Origin: Acidobacteriota bacterium
Lineage (GTDB): Bacteria > Acidobacteriota > Vicinamibacteria > Fen-336
Assembly (NCBI GenBank): GCA_003155335.1
Contig: PMCG01000357.1
Coordinates: forward strand, 1-6,343
Direction of reading: 5' to 3'
DNA: 6,343 bases
Positions within the stretch are counted from its first letter, which is position 1. Each line of letters starts with the position of its first letter. This document shows positions 1 through 6,115 of the stretch, in pieces. The position numbers were made by a program, and so were the translations under genes. The notes beneath the pieces were generated by a model that was not told the DNA's origin, made no database searches, and saw only the letters and a list, made by a program, of their open reading frames with translations.

Positions 1-528
1 GGCTCGTGCTTCCCCAAGGACGTCAAGGCAATCATCCGCACGGCGCAGCAACACAATCTCGATTTCCGCATGCTGCGCGCCGCCGAAGAGGTCAATGAAC
101 GCCAGAAGCGCACCCTCTTTGAAAAAGTGACCAACCACTTTGGTGAGTACTTGCGCGGCATGAAGTTCGCCGTCTGGGGCCTGGCCTTCAAGCCGCGCAC
201 CGACGACATGCGCGAAGCGCCCTCCCTGGCCTTGGCCACGGCGTTGGTCGAGCGAGGTGCGCGCGTGCGCGCCTACGATCCCAAGGCGATGGAGGTGGCG
301 CGGCCACTGCTGGATGAACGAGTCGTCCTGTGTCAGCGCAGCTACGATGCGCTCCAGGGTGCCGACGCTCTGGTAGTGGTGACGGAATGGAACGAGTTCC
401 GAGAACCTGACTTCGAGATGATGAAAGCGCTCATGCGCCAGCCGATCGTCTTCGACGGACGCGACATCTTCAATCCTGAACATCTGAAATCGCTGGGTTT
501 TCAGTACGAGGGGATCGGTCGACGATGA
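1..528 (+). CDS. ugd: UDP-glucose 6-dehydrogenase, C-terminal part (5' end outside window)
   Basis: Oxidises UDP-glucose to UDP-glucuronate with two NAD+ in the cytoplasm, supplying acidic sugar for surface polysaccharides. The reading frame is open from base 1 and gives 175 visible residues; the family usually has about 430-450, so the NAD-binding Rossmann domain lies upstream of the window. The first visible residues, GSCFPKD, are the active-site motif with the nucleophilic Cys at visible residue 3. A helical linker follows, then the C-terminal UDP-sugar-binding domain beginning with AVWGLAFKP and TDDMREAP (about visible residues 57-74), and late in the domain VVVTEWNEF, all typical of the UDP-glucose/GDP-mannose dehydrogenase family. 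An internal ATG at 70 is not a real start because the catalytic motif precedes it. The stop overlaps the next gene's ATG as ATGA, suggesting coupling. A related nucleotide-sugar dehydrogenase (UDP-ManNAc or GDP-mannose type) is possible, but SCFPKD and the C-terminal motifs favour Ugd. Confidence 0.93.
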   Translation, partial: GSCFPKDVKAIIRTAQQHNLDFRMLRAAEEVNERQKRTLFEKVTNHFGEYLRGMKFAVWGLAFKPRTDDMREAPSLALATALVERGARVRAYDPKAMEVARPLLDERVVLCQRSYDALQGADALVVVTEWNEFREPDFEMMKALMRQPIVFDGRDIFNPEHLKSLGFQYEGIGRR

Positions 529-1238
529 TTGCGCAACGTTCGACACCGCTGCCGGATCCGCTGGTCAGCGTCGTGATGCCGGTGTTCAACGAGTGCAACA
601 CCTTGGTGGAGATGGTGGAGCGGGTGCTGGCCGTGCCCGTGCGCAAGGAGATCATCGCCGTGGACGACGCGTCGACCGACGGGAGCAGTGAGATCCTGGC
701 GCGTCTGGCCGTCGATCGCGGCGTGCGCGTGTTTCGTCAAGACCGCAATCGTGGCAAAGGTGCGGCGGTCCGGCGGGGCATCGGCGAGGCCAAGGGTGAC
801 GTGATCGTGATCCAGGATGCCGACCTCGAATACAGCCCGGAGGAGTATCCTGAGCTCCTCGACCTGATCGTGCGCGGCAAGGCCGATGCGGTCTTCGGTA
901 GCCGCTTCATCGGCCGTCACCGCTGCTTTCTCTTCACGCACTACCTGGCGAACCTATTCCTGAACTTGGTCACCAACGTGCTCTACAACACGACCATGAC
1001 CGACATGGAGACTTGCTACAAGGCCGTGCGCGCCGACGTTCTCAAGAAGATCCCGCTCAAGAGCGATCGCTTCGGGATCGAGCCCGAGATTACGGGCAAG
1101 TTGTTCAAGCGGGGTGCACGTGTCTACGAAGTTCCGATCACCTATGAGGGGCGCGACTACGACGAGGGCAAGAAGATCAGCTGGAAGGACGGGTTCCCCG
1201 CCCTGTGGTGTCTGCTGAAGTATCGCTTCACCGACTAG
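525..1238 (+). CDS. Family 2 glycosyltransferase, DPM1/dolichol-phosphate-sugar synthase-like
   Basis: A 237-residue inverting GT-A fold glycosyltransferase that would transfer a sugar from a nucleotide donor, in this subgroup often to a polyprenyl phosphate or a glycan intermediate at the cytoplasmic membrane face. Visible are the N-terminal strand SVVMPVFNE (15-23), the nucleotide-binding VDDASTDGS (46-54), the [12 protein letters not shown] segment (74-85), and the metal-binding DAD at 98-100 within [13 protein letters not shown] follows, then the subgroup-typical TDMETCYK and [11 protein letters not shown], and a C-terminal VPITYEGR...GKKISWKDG. The only hydrophobic stretch (about 134-152) looks amphipathic, so no C-terminal membrane anchor is evident. 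The ATG overlaps the ugd stop (ATGA), with GAGGGG at 508-513 about 11 bases upstream. Co-location with ugd suggests shared glycan synthesis, but donor and acceptor cannot be deduced; the family call is firm, the substrate unknown. Confidence 0.93.
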   Translation: MIAQRSTPLPDPLVSVVMPVFNECNTLVEMVERVLAVPVRKEIIAVDDASTDGSSEILARLAVDRGVRVFRQDRNRGKGAAVRRGIGEAKGDVIVIQDADLEYSPEEYPELLDLIVRGKADAVFGSRFIGRHRCFLFTHYLANLFLNLVTNVLYNTTMTDMETCYKAVRADVLKKIPLKSDRFGIEPEITGKLFKRGARVYEVPITYEGRDYDEGKKISWKDGFPALWCLLKYRFTD

Positions 1239-1317
1239 AGGCGCACGTTGGTCGGCTATTGCGGTCGAAACGGCGACGAGGGCGAGCGGGTGCTGGCTGG
1301 ATGAAGCGCAAGCGAAC
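1239..1317 (+). other. 79-base gap between glycosyltransferase and ABC exporter
   Basis: This is the largest non-coding stretch of the window. I see no convincing -35/-10 pair and no GC hairpin followed by a T-run. It contains an ATG at 1301 that opens a six-codon reading frame (MKRKRT) whose TGA at 1319-1321 overlaps the assigned GTG start of the exporter as GTGA. The exporter frame itself is open throughout the gap but has no ATG, GTG or TTG in frame before 1318. If the exporter actually starts at 1396, the gap grows to 157 bases and could hold a promoter. Confidence 0.5.
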
Positions 1318-3177
1318 GTGATCTCACTACAACTGACGACGAGTTCGACTGTCGCGCGGAGCCGGGGCGGGCTGAAGGAGGCCCACCGTCGCCTCGTGTC
1401 GTGGCGTCGGGATCTGCGCCGAGGTGCGCATGAAGCCGGGCGGCTCTTCGGTTTCACGCGCCATCACCGGGCGACGCTCGTTCTCGCCGGGCTCGCGACC
1501 GCTGCGTACGGCGGAGCGAGCACGTTGCTCGCCCGCATGGTCATGCCCATCGTCGACGAGGTGCTTGCCAAAGACGTGCCCAACCAGACCTGGCAAGTGG
1601 TCATGATCTGCGCCGTGATTGTGGCGCTCTATGTCGTCAAGGGCGTGTCTTCCTACCTGTCGGCCACGCTGGTCGCCAGCGTTGGCCACCATGCCGTCAA
1701 GGACCTCAGGAACGCGCTCTACGAGCACATGCTCCGACAGTCATTCCGGTTCGTGAGCCGGCGCTCGACTGGTTCACTGATGAGCCACATCACGACCGAC
1801 ATCGAGCGGATACAAACGGCGGTGTCTGAGACCGCTGGCGATCTCCTGCGCGAAGGATTCACCGTCATCGGATTGGCCAGCTACCTCTTCTACCGCGACT
1901 GGCGTCTGGCACTGCTGTCGATCGTGGGCATGCCGCTGGCGTTCTATCCGCTGGTGCTTTTGGGGCGACGGCTGCGGGCATCGAGCGAGACGTCCCTGTC
2001 GCGCTGGCGCTCGATTTCCGAGATCCTGCACGAGACACTCTCGGGCTTCCGCATCGTCAAGGCCTTTGCCATGGAGCGCTTCGAGATCGAGCGCTTTCGC
2101 AGGGCGTCCACGCGGCTGTTTCACGTGAACATGCGCATCACGCGTACTACGTCGATCCTGCCGCCGCTGATGGAGGCTGTGGGTGCTGTGGCGCTGGTGG
2201 CGGGGTTGCTCTACGGGAGCTCCCAGATTCGCGCCGGCCGTCTGAGCCCGGGCGCGTTCAGTTCGTTTCTGGCGGCGCTGTTCCTGATGTATACGCCGAT
2301 CAAGCGGCTATCGCGCGTCAACGCCACCCTGCAGGCGGCGCTCGCGGCCGGGGCGCGGGTGTTCGAGGTGCTGGACGTGCACGAGGAGATCCGCGAAGCG
2401 CCGGACGCCGTGGCCCTCGGACCGATGCAGCGCGAGGTGGAGTACCGCGACGTCGGCTTCCGCTACGCCGACACCCAGCGCAACGTGCTGCGCCGAGTGA
2501 GCTTCAGCGCGCGATCCGGCGAGATCCTTGCCATCGTGGGCATGAGCGGGGCTGGCAAGACGACGCTTTTGAACTTGCTGCCGCGCTTCTATGATGTGAC
2601 CGAGGGCAAGATTCTCATCGACGGTGTCGATATTTGTTCGGCCACGCTTGCGAGCTTGCGGGGACAGATCGGCTTGGTGGCGCAGGAGACCGTGCTCTTC
2701 AACGACACCGTGCGCGCGAACATCGCGTACGGCTTGCAGCACGTGGACGTGACGCTCGTCGAGAACGCTGCCCGCGCGGCTCTCGCGCACGATTTCATCC
2801 TGGATCTGCCGCGTCGCTACGACACCGTGATCGGCGAGCGGGGCAGCCGCCTGTCGGGTGGCCAGCGGCAACGCATCGCCATTGCCCGGGCGATCCTCAA
2901 GGATCCGCCGATCCTGATCCTGGACGAGGCGACCTCCTCTCTGGACGCGGAATCGGAGCGGCTCGTGCAGCAGGCCTTGGCCAACTTGATGCGCGGACGA
3001 ACCACGCTGGTCGTGGCGCACCGGCTGGCCACGGTGCGCAACGCCAACCGCATCGTCGTGCTGGACGGCGGCGAAGTGCGGCAAGTCGGCACGCATGAGG
3101 AACTGCTGCGCGACTTGGGCGGATTGTACGCGCACCTACACGAGCTGCAATTCAGGACGGAGGACCCGACGCTATGA
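1318..3177 (+). CDS. MsbA-type ABC exporter (fused membrane and ATPase domains)
   Basis: A half-transporter that would dimerise in the inner membrane and use ATP to flip a lipid or glycolipid; MsbA moves lipid A-core. Up to about residue 50 is a basic leader. Six predicted membrane segments follow at about 53-72, 93-117, 181-195, 197-216, 281-301 and 312-330. The nucleotide-binding domain (about 370-619) is complete: Walker A GMSGAGKT (408-415), Q-loop Gln456, signature LSGGQ (512-516), Walker B ILILDEA with Asp536 and catalytic Glu537, D-loop SSLD, H-loop His568. The GTG at 1318 is the first standard start in an open frame and gives 619 residues, with no good Shine-Dalgarno. A GTG at 1396 would give 593 residues, nearer the usual 580-600, and lies 14 bases after AAGGAGG. 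The stop overlaps yicC by ATGA. Lipid A, O-antigen intermediate or another lipid are all possible substrates; the msbA symbol is withheld because this subfamily is diverse. Confidence 0.92.
   Translation: MISLQLTTSSTVARSRGGLKEAHRRLVSWRRDLRRGAHEAGRLFGFTRHHRATLVLAGLATAAYGGASTLLARMVMPIVDEVLAKDVPNQTWQVVMICAVIVALYVVKGVSSYLSATLVASVGHHAVKDLRNALYEHMLRQSFRFVSRRSTGSLMSHITTDIERIQTAVSETAGDLLREGFTVIGLASYLFYRDWRLALLSIVGMPLAFYPLVLLGRRLRASSETSLSRWRSISEILHETLSGFRIVKAFAMERFEIERFRRASTRLFHVNMRITRTTSILPPLMEAVGAVALVAGLLYGSSQIRAGRLSPGAFSSFLAALFLMYTPIKRLSRVNATLQAALAAGARVFEVLDVHEEIREAPDAVALGPMQREVEYRDVGFRYADTQRNVLRRVSFSARSGEILAIVGMSGAGKTTLLNLLPRFYDVTEGKILIDGVDICSATLASLRGQIGLVAQETVLFNDTVRANIAYGLQHVDVTLVENAARAALAHDFILDLPRRYDTVIGERGSRLSGGQRQRIAIARAILKDPPILILDEATSSLDAESERLVQQALANLMRGRTTLVVAHRLATVRNANRIVVLDGGEVRQVGTHEELLRDLGGLYAHLHELQFRTEDPTL
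1375..1381 (+). promoter_or_regulatory. Strong Shine-Dalgarno-like AAGGAGG inside the exporter's 5' end
   Basis: A perfect AAGGAGG lies 14 bases before the in-frame GTG at 1396, while the annotated GTG at 1318 has only purine-poor sequence before it. The spacing is longer than the usual 5-9 bases and no standard in-frame start lies closer. It could mark the true start or simply encode Leu-Lys-Glu-Ala; the sequence alone does not decide. Confidence 0.35.
3159..3164 (+). promoter_or_regulatory. Ribosome binding site GGAGGA for yicC
   Basis: GGAGGA lies within the last codons of the ABC exporter, nine bases before the ATG at 3174. It supports that start and the ATGA coupling with the exporter's stop. 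Confidence 0.75.
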
Positions 3178-4052
3178 TCCTCTCCATGACTGGTCTGGGC
3201 CTGGCCAGCTCAGAGGCCGGCCCTTTTCGCGGGACTGTCGTGATTCGCAGCTTGAACCATCGCTTTCTCGATGTCAGCCTGCGGGTCTCGCGCGCGCTCG
3301 TGCCTCTAGAGAGTCCGATCAGAGAGCTGATCCGCTCTCGCGTGCGACGCGGACGCGTGGAGGTCACAGTGCGCGGCGACTTGGGTGACATGCCTGCCGC
3401 TGTGACCGTCTCCCGGCCACTGGTGACGGCACTGGTCGAGACGCTGCGGGGGCTGGCCGCGGAACACAAACTGCGGGACGACCTGAGTCTGGCCAGTCTC
3501 GCTCAGATTCCGGGCCTGGTGGAGTTTGGGGAGGAGGCGCAGGCCCCGGACGCACGAGGGCGCGATGCTTTGCTCGCGCTAGTGGGCCAAGCCATTGACC
3601 GTCTCGAAGAGATGCGGGGAGCCGAAGGCGAGCGCCTGGCGAACGTGCTGGGCGTGCACTTGGCGGCGATCGCGGCCATCTCAGAGCGGATCGCCAGCCT
3701 GGCGGAAGCGAGGCCGGAGGTGCGGCGCGAGGAGCTGCTGCAACGGGCGCGCGAAATGCGCGAGACCCTCGCGCTGGACGAGGCTCGCCTCTACCATGAG
3801 ATCGCACGACTGGTGGAGCGCGCCGACATTCACGAGGAGCTGGCGCGCTTGCGCGGGCACGTGGCGCAGGCGCGGGAATCCGTAGCAGTCGGTGGGGCAT
3901 GCGGTAAAGCGCTCGACTTCCTCGCGCAGGAGATGATGCGCGAGGCGAACACGATCGGTTCGAAGGCCGGTGACGGCGAAGTGGTGCGTGAAGTGATCAA
4001 CCTGAAGAACGAGATCGAACGTTTTCGCGAGCAGGTGCAGAACATTGAGTAG
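3174..4052 (+). CDS. yicC: YicC/YloC family endoribonuclease
   Basis: A 292-residue member of the YicC/YloC family. The E. coli member has been reported as an endoribonuclease linked to turnover of the small RNA RyhB; for this organism the RNA targets are unknown. The N-terminus MILSMTGLG, followed by VVIRSLNHRFLDVSLR and a basic RSRVRRGRVEVTV segment (about 55-67), is the family hallmark. The centre is charged and helical and contains ARLVERADIHEELARL (about 207-222). The C-terminal DUF1732-type block (244-292) contains GKALDFLAQEM, ANTIGSKA (258-265) and ends in EQVQNIE, the canonical end of the family, so the gene is complete. Where many relatives have QEMNRE this one has QEMMRE. The ATG at 3174 overlaps the exporter stop by four bases with GGAGGA before it, and the 3' end overlaps gmk by eight bases. 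The family usually neighbours gmk, which supports the call. Confidence 0.96.
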   Translation: MILSMTGLGLASSEAGPFRGTVVIRSLNHRFLDVSLRVSRALVPLESPIRELIRSRVRRGRVEVTVRGDLGDMPAAVTVSRPLVTALVETLRGLAAEHKLRDDLSLASLAQIPGLVEFGEEAQAPDARGRDALLALVGQAIDRLEEMRGAEGERLANVLGVHLAAIAAISERIASLAEARPEVRREELLQRAREMRETLALDEARLYHEIARLVERADIHEELARLRGHVAQARESVAVGGACGKALDFLAQEMMREANTIGSKAGDGEVVREVINLKNEIERFREQVQNIE

Positions 4053-4665
4053 GCGCCCGATACTGTACGTCGTCTCCGCACCGTCGGGGACGGGCAAGAC
4101 CACGGTGCTGGCAAAGGTGCTCGGCGCCGTCACGGGATTGCGCTTCTCGGTCTCGCACACGACGCGGGCGGCACGCCGGGGCGAGCACGACGGAGTCGAG
4201 TACCATTTCATTGACCGCGCGCACTTTGAGGGGCTAGTCCAGACCGACAGCTTTCTAGAGTGGGCCAGCGTGCACGGCGAGCTGTACGGAACAGCGCGAC
4301 AGGAGTACGAGCGGGCGGAGCATGAGGGCGTCGATCTTCTGCTCGACGTCGACGTGCAGGGCGCGGCGCAAGTGCGGGCGCGCATGCCGGAGGCCGTAAC
4401 GGTCTTCCTGCTGCCACCCTCGCGTGCGGCACTCGAGGCCCGCCTGCGTGGTCGCGGCGGACTGTCACCGGCCGCGGTCGAGAAGCGCCTGCTCGCGGCG
4501 CGCAGCGAGGTGGCGCGCATCGAGGAATACGAGTACGCGCTCGTCAACGATGCGCTGGACGAGTGCGTCAAGGACATCGCGAGCATCGTGCGTGCGTCGC
4601 GGCGGCGGACGGCGCTACAGGCTGAAGCGGTCGCGGCGGCCGTGCAGAGCTTTTTGGATAAGTGA
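4045..4665 (+). CDS. gmk: Guanylate kinase
   Basis: Phosphorylates GMP to GDP with ATP in the cytoplasm, an essential step of GTP/dGTP supply. The 206 residues match the family's usual length. The P-loop APSGTGKT is at 12-19. The GMP-binding region FSVSHTTRAARRGEHDGVEY (34-53) carries the conserved TTR, GE and GxxY elements, followed by FLEWASVHGELYGT and LLDVDVQGAAQV, all family hallmarks; the lid region has LRGRGG. The start chosen is TTG at 4045: it puts the P-loop at the usual distance from the N-terminus, and there is no ATG or GTG nearby in frame. It overlaps the yicC stop by eight bases. Ribosome binding looks weak (AGGT at 4033-4036), so translation may depend on ribosomes terminating yicC. 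rpoZ follows after 13 bases, the linkage seen in many bacteria. In many non-proteobacteria this enzyme is inhibited by (p)ppGpp; whether that holds here is not shown. Confidence 0.97.
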   Translation: MSRRPILYVVSAPSGTGKTTVLAKVLGAVTGLRFSVSHTTRAARRGEHDGVEYHFIDRAHFEGLVQTDSFLEWASVHGELYGTARQEYERAEHEGVDLLLDVDVQGAAQVRARMPEAVTVFLLPPSRAALEARLRGRGGLSPAAVEKRLLAARSEVARIEEYEYALVNDALDECVKDIASIVRASRRRTALQAEAVAAAVQSFLDK

Positions 4666-4666
4666 C

Positions 4667-4673
4667 GGGAGGA
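4667..4673 (+). promoter_or_regulatory. Ribosome binding site GGGAGGA deciding the rpoZ start
   Basis: GGGAGGA begins just after the gmk stop codon and lies five bases before the GTG at 4679. It fixes the omega start there rather than at GTG, TTG or ATG codons further upstream in the same frame, which would lie inside gmk. Confidence 0.8.
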
Positions 4674-4678
4674 AGACA

Positions 4679-4894
4679 GTGGTCAAGCATCTGATCATTC
4701 CGAGGAATGTAGACAGCAAGTTCCGCTTCATCGCCGTGGCGGCGCAAAGGGCCCAGCAGCTCCAGAACGGCGCCAAGCCGCGTGTCGAGACGCGCGCACG
4801 CAAGACGACGCGCGTGGCGATGCAGGAGGTCATAGCCGGCGCCGTGAGCTGGGAGGTGAAGACGGAAGAGAGCGAGACCCCGCTGACGGAGTAG
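4679..4894 (+). CDS. rpoZ: DNA-directed RNA polymerase omega subunit
   Basis: The smallest RNA polymerase core subunit; it binds beta-prime and promotes its folding and assembly. From the GTG at 4679 it encodes 71 residues, close to short omega proteins such as that of Bacillus subtilis and shorter than the 91 of E. coli. The conserved core is visible: VDSKFRFIAVAAQRAQQLQNGA (11-32, helix with AAQRAQQL), PRVE (34-37), then KTTRVAMQEVIAGAVSWEV (42-60), where relatives have K-x-T/V-x-x-A-L-x-E-I-x-x-G. The tail (61-71) is acidic. The N-terminus MVKHLIIP differs from the MARVTV type. The start is set by GGGAGGA five bases upstream, 13 bases after gmk; the frame continues open into gmk, so a longer start at 4424 is spurious. 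coaBC follows after 12 bases. Position between gmk and coaBC strongly supports the call. Confidence 0.92.
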   Translation: MVKHLIIPRNVDSKFRFIAVAAQRAQQLQNGAKPRVETRARKTTRVAMQEVIAGAVSWEVKTEESETPLTE

Positions 4895-4900
4895 AAGGAG
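4895..4900 (+). promoter_or_regulatory. Ribosome binding site AAGGAG for coaBC
   Basis: AAGGAG directly follows the rpoZ stop codon and lies six bases before the ATG at 4907, an ideal spacing that supports this start. Confidence 0.8.
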
Positions 4901-4906
4901 CCAGCC

Positions 4907-6115
4907 ATGGCCGTTGTACTGCTCGGTGTCACAGGCTGCGTCGCCGCGTACAAGGCCTGCGAGGTGCTGCGAGGCCTGCAGGGCCTGGGCCTGGACGTGC
5001 GCGTGGTCATGACGGCTCATGCCGAGCAGTTTGTCGGCCCCGTGACGTTCGAGGCCCTCTCGCGGCATCCGGTCTACGTGAACCCGTTCGAGCGCAACGG
5101 GGGCGCCGAGATGCCGCACGTGCACTGGGCGACCGACGCCGATCTGCTGTTGGTGGCGCCGGCCACGGCCAATACCCTCGGCAAGTTCGCGCACGGCATC
5201 GCCGACGATGCTCTCAGCACGCTCTACCTGGCCACACAAGCGCCCGTGATCGTGGCGCCAGCGATGAATGTGGCCATGTGGCAGCATCCGGCTGTGAAGG
5301 CCAACATCGAGGTCTTGCGCGCCAGGGGAGTGAGCGTGGTCGAGCCGGGGACCGGCTACCTGGCCTGCGGCGCCATCGGCGAGGGGCGACTGGCCGAGGT
5401 GTCGGAAATCGTGGCGGCCGCAGCGGCGCGTCTCGGCGCGAAGAGCGATCTGGCCGGCCTCATGGTGCTGGTGACGGCAGGGCCGACTCGTGAGCCGATC
5501 GATCCGATGCGCTTCATCTCGAACCGGTCCAGCGGGCGGATGGGGTACCGCTTGGCAGAGGCGGCCAGAGACCGAGGCGCGCAGGTGGTGCTCGTCTCGG
5601 GACCGACAGCCCTCGATGCGCCGCCCGGCATCGAGCGCGTGTGCGTCACCACGGCCGAGGAGATGTACCGGGAGGTCGAGGCCCGCGCCGGTGCGGCGCA
5701 GGTCGTGATCATGGCAGCCGCTGTGAGCGACTACCGTCCAGCGGAGGCTTCGCCCCAGAAGCTCAAGAAGAGTGCCGGGCCGCGCCGCCTGGATCTTGTC
5801 GAGAATCCCGACATCCTGAAGCGCCTCGGCGAGGGCAAGGGCTCTCGAGTGTTGGTCGGCTTCGCGGCCGAGACGCAGGATCTGTTTGCGCAGGCGCAGC
5901 GCAAGCTGGTCGAGAAGCATCTCGATCTCATCGTGGCGAACGACGTGTCGCAGCCGGGCGTCGGCTTCGAGGGCGAGACCAACGCGGCGGTGCTGATCGC
6001 CGCAGATGGGCATGCGGTCGAGATCCCCCTGTGCAGCAAGCGGGTGCTGGCGGAACGCATCTGGGATCGGGTGGCCGTCCTATTGGGGCGCACGACGCAG
6101 GAGTCCCGGGCGTGA
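4907..6115 (+). CDS. coaBC: Bifunctional phosphopantothenoylcysteine decarboxylase / phosphopantothenate-cysteine ligase
   Basis: Carries out two consecutive steps of coenzyme A synthesis: CoaB joins 4'-phosphopantothenate to cysteine using CTP, and CoaC, an FMN flavoprotein, decarboxylates the product to 4'-phosphopantetheine. The 402 residues are full length. The N-terminal CoaC domain (about 1-180) has [10 protein letters not shown] (7-16), catalytic His71 in [15 protein letters not shown] (83-90), PAMNVAMW (118-125) with Asn121, and the lid Cys154 in ACG. The C-terminal CoaB domain (about 184-395) has [18 protein letters not shown] with Asn206 followed by RSSGRMG, AAAVSDY (270-276), the KLKK motif with Lys285, and GFAAET. 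These catalytic residues sit at a constant offset of four from the E. coli positions 75, 125, 158, 210 and 289, so both activities look intact. AAGGAG lies six bases before the ATG. The stop overlaps the next gene's GTG by four bases (GTGA). Confidence 0.98.
   Translation: MAVVLLGVTGCVAAYKACEVLRGLQGLGLDVRVVMTAHAEQFVGPVTFEALSRHPVYVNPFERNGGAEMPHVHWATDADLLLVAPATANTLGKFAHGIADDALSTLYLATQAPVIVAPAMNVAMWQHPAVKANIEVLRARGVSVVEPGTGYLACGAIGEGRLAEVSEIVAAAAARLGAKSDLAGLMVLVTAGPTREPIDPMRFISNRSSGRMGYRLAEAARDRGAQVVLVSGPTALDAPPGIERVCVTTAEEMYREVEARAGAAQVVIMAAAVSDYRPAEASPQKLKKSAGPRRLDLVENPDILKRLGEGKGSRVLVGFAAETQDLFAQAQRKLVEKHLDLIVANDVSQPGVGFEGETNAAVLIAADGHAVEIPLCSKRVLAERIWDRVAVLLGRTTQESRA
6099..6103 (+). promoter_or_regulatory. 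Ribosome binding site AGGAG for the uracil-DNA glycosylase
   Basis: AGGAG within the coaBC 3' end lies eight bases before the GTG at 6112 and supports that start over the ATG at 6202. Confidence 0.65.

Noticed and set aside
1264..1277. Possible hairpin GTCG-AAACGG-CGAC after the glycosyltransferase gene
   Set aside because: Only four base pairs and no T-run, so not a credible terminator.
2634..3098. 154-residue + strand frame within the exporter ATPase region
   Set aside because: Alternate-frame shadow of the Q-loop to H-loop region; composition is Arg/Gly/Ala-rich and has no own motif.
2308..3135. 275-residue minus-strand open frame opposite the exporter ATPase domain
   Set aside because: Antisense shadow of a motif-complete ABC domain; low-complexity composition and no ribosome site or family signature.
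3681..4586. 301-residue minus-strand open frame opposite yicC and gmk
   Set aside because: Ser/Arg-rich shadow crossing the boundary of two well-supported genes on the + strand.
4424..4678. Upstream extension of the rpoZ frame into gmk (156-residue version)
   Set aside because: The added 85 residues are Arg/Ser-rich and antagonise the gmk frame; a good ribosome site and the GTG at 4679 give a normal-length omega.
4568..6013. 481-residue open frame on the minus strand opposite gmk end, rpoZ and coaBC
   Set aside because: Long antisense frame typical of high-GC coding DNA; its translation is His/Arg/Gln-rich with no recognisable motif, while the + strand has clear protein families throughout.
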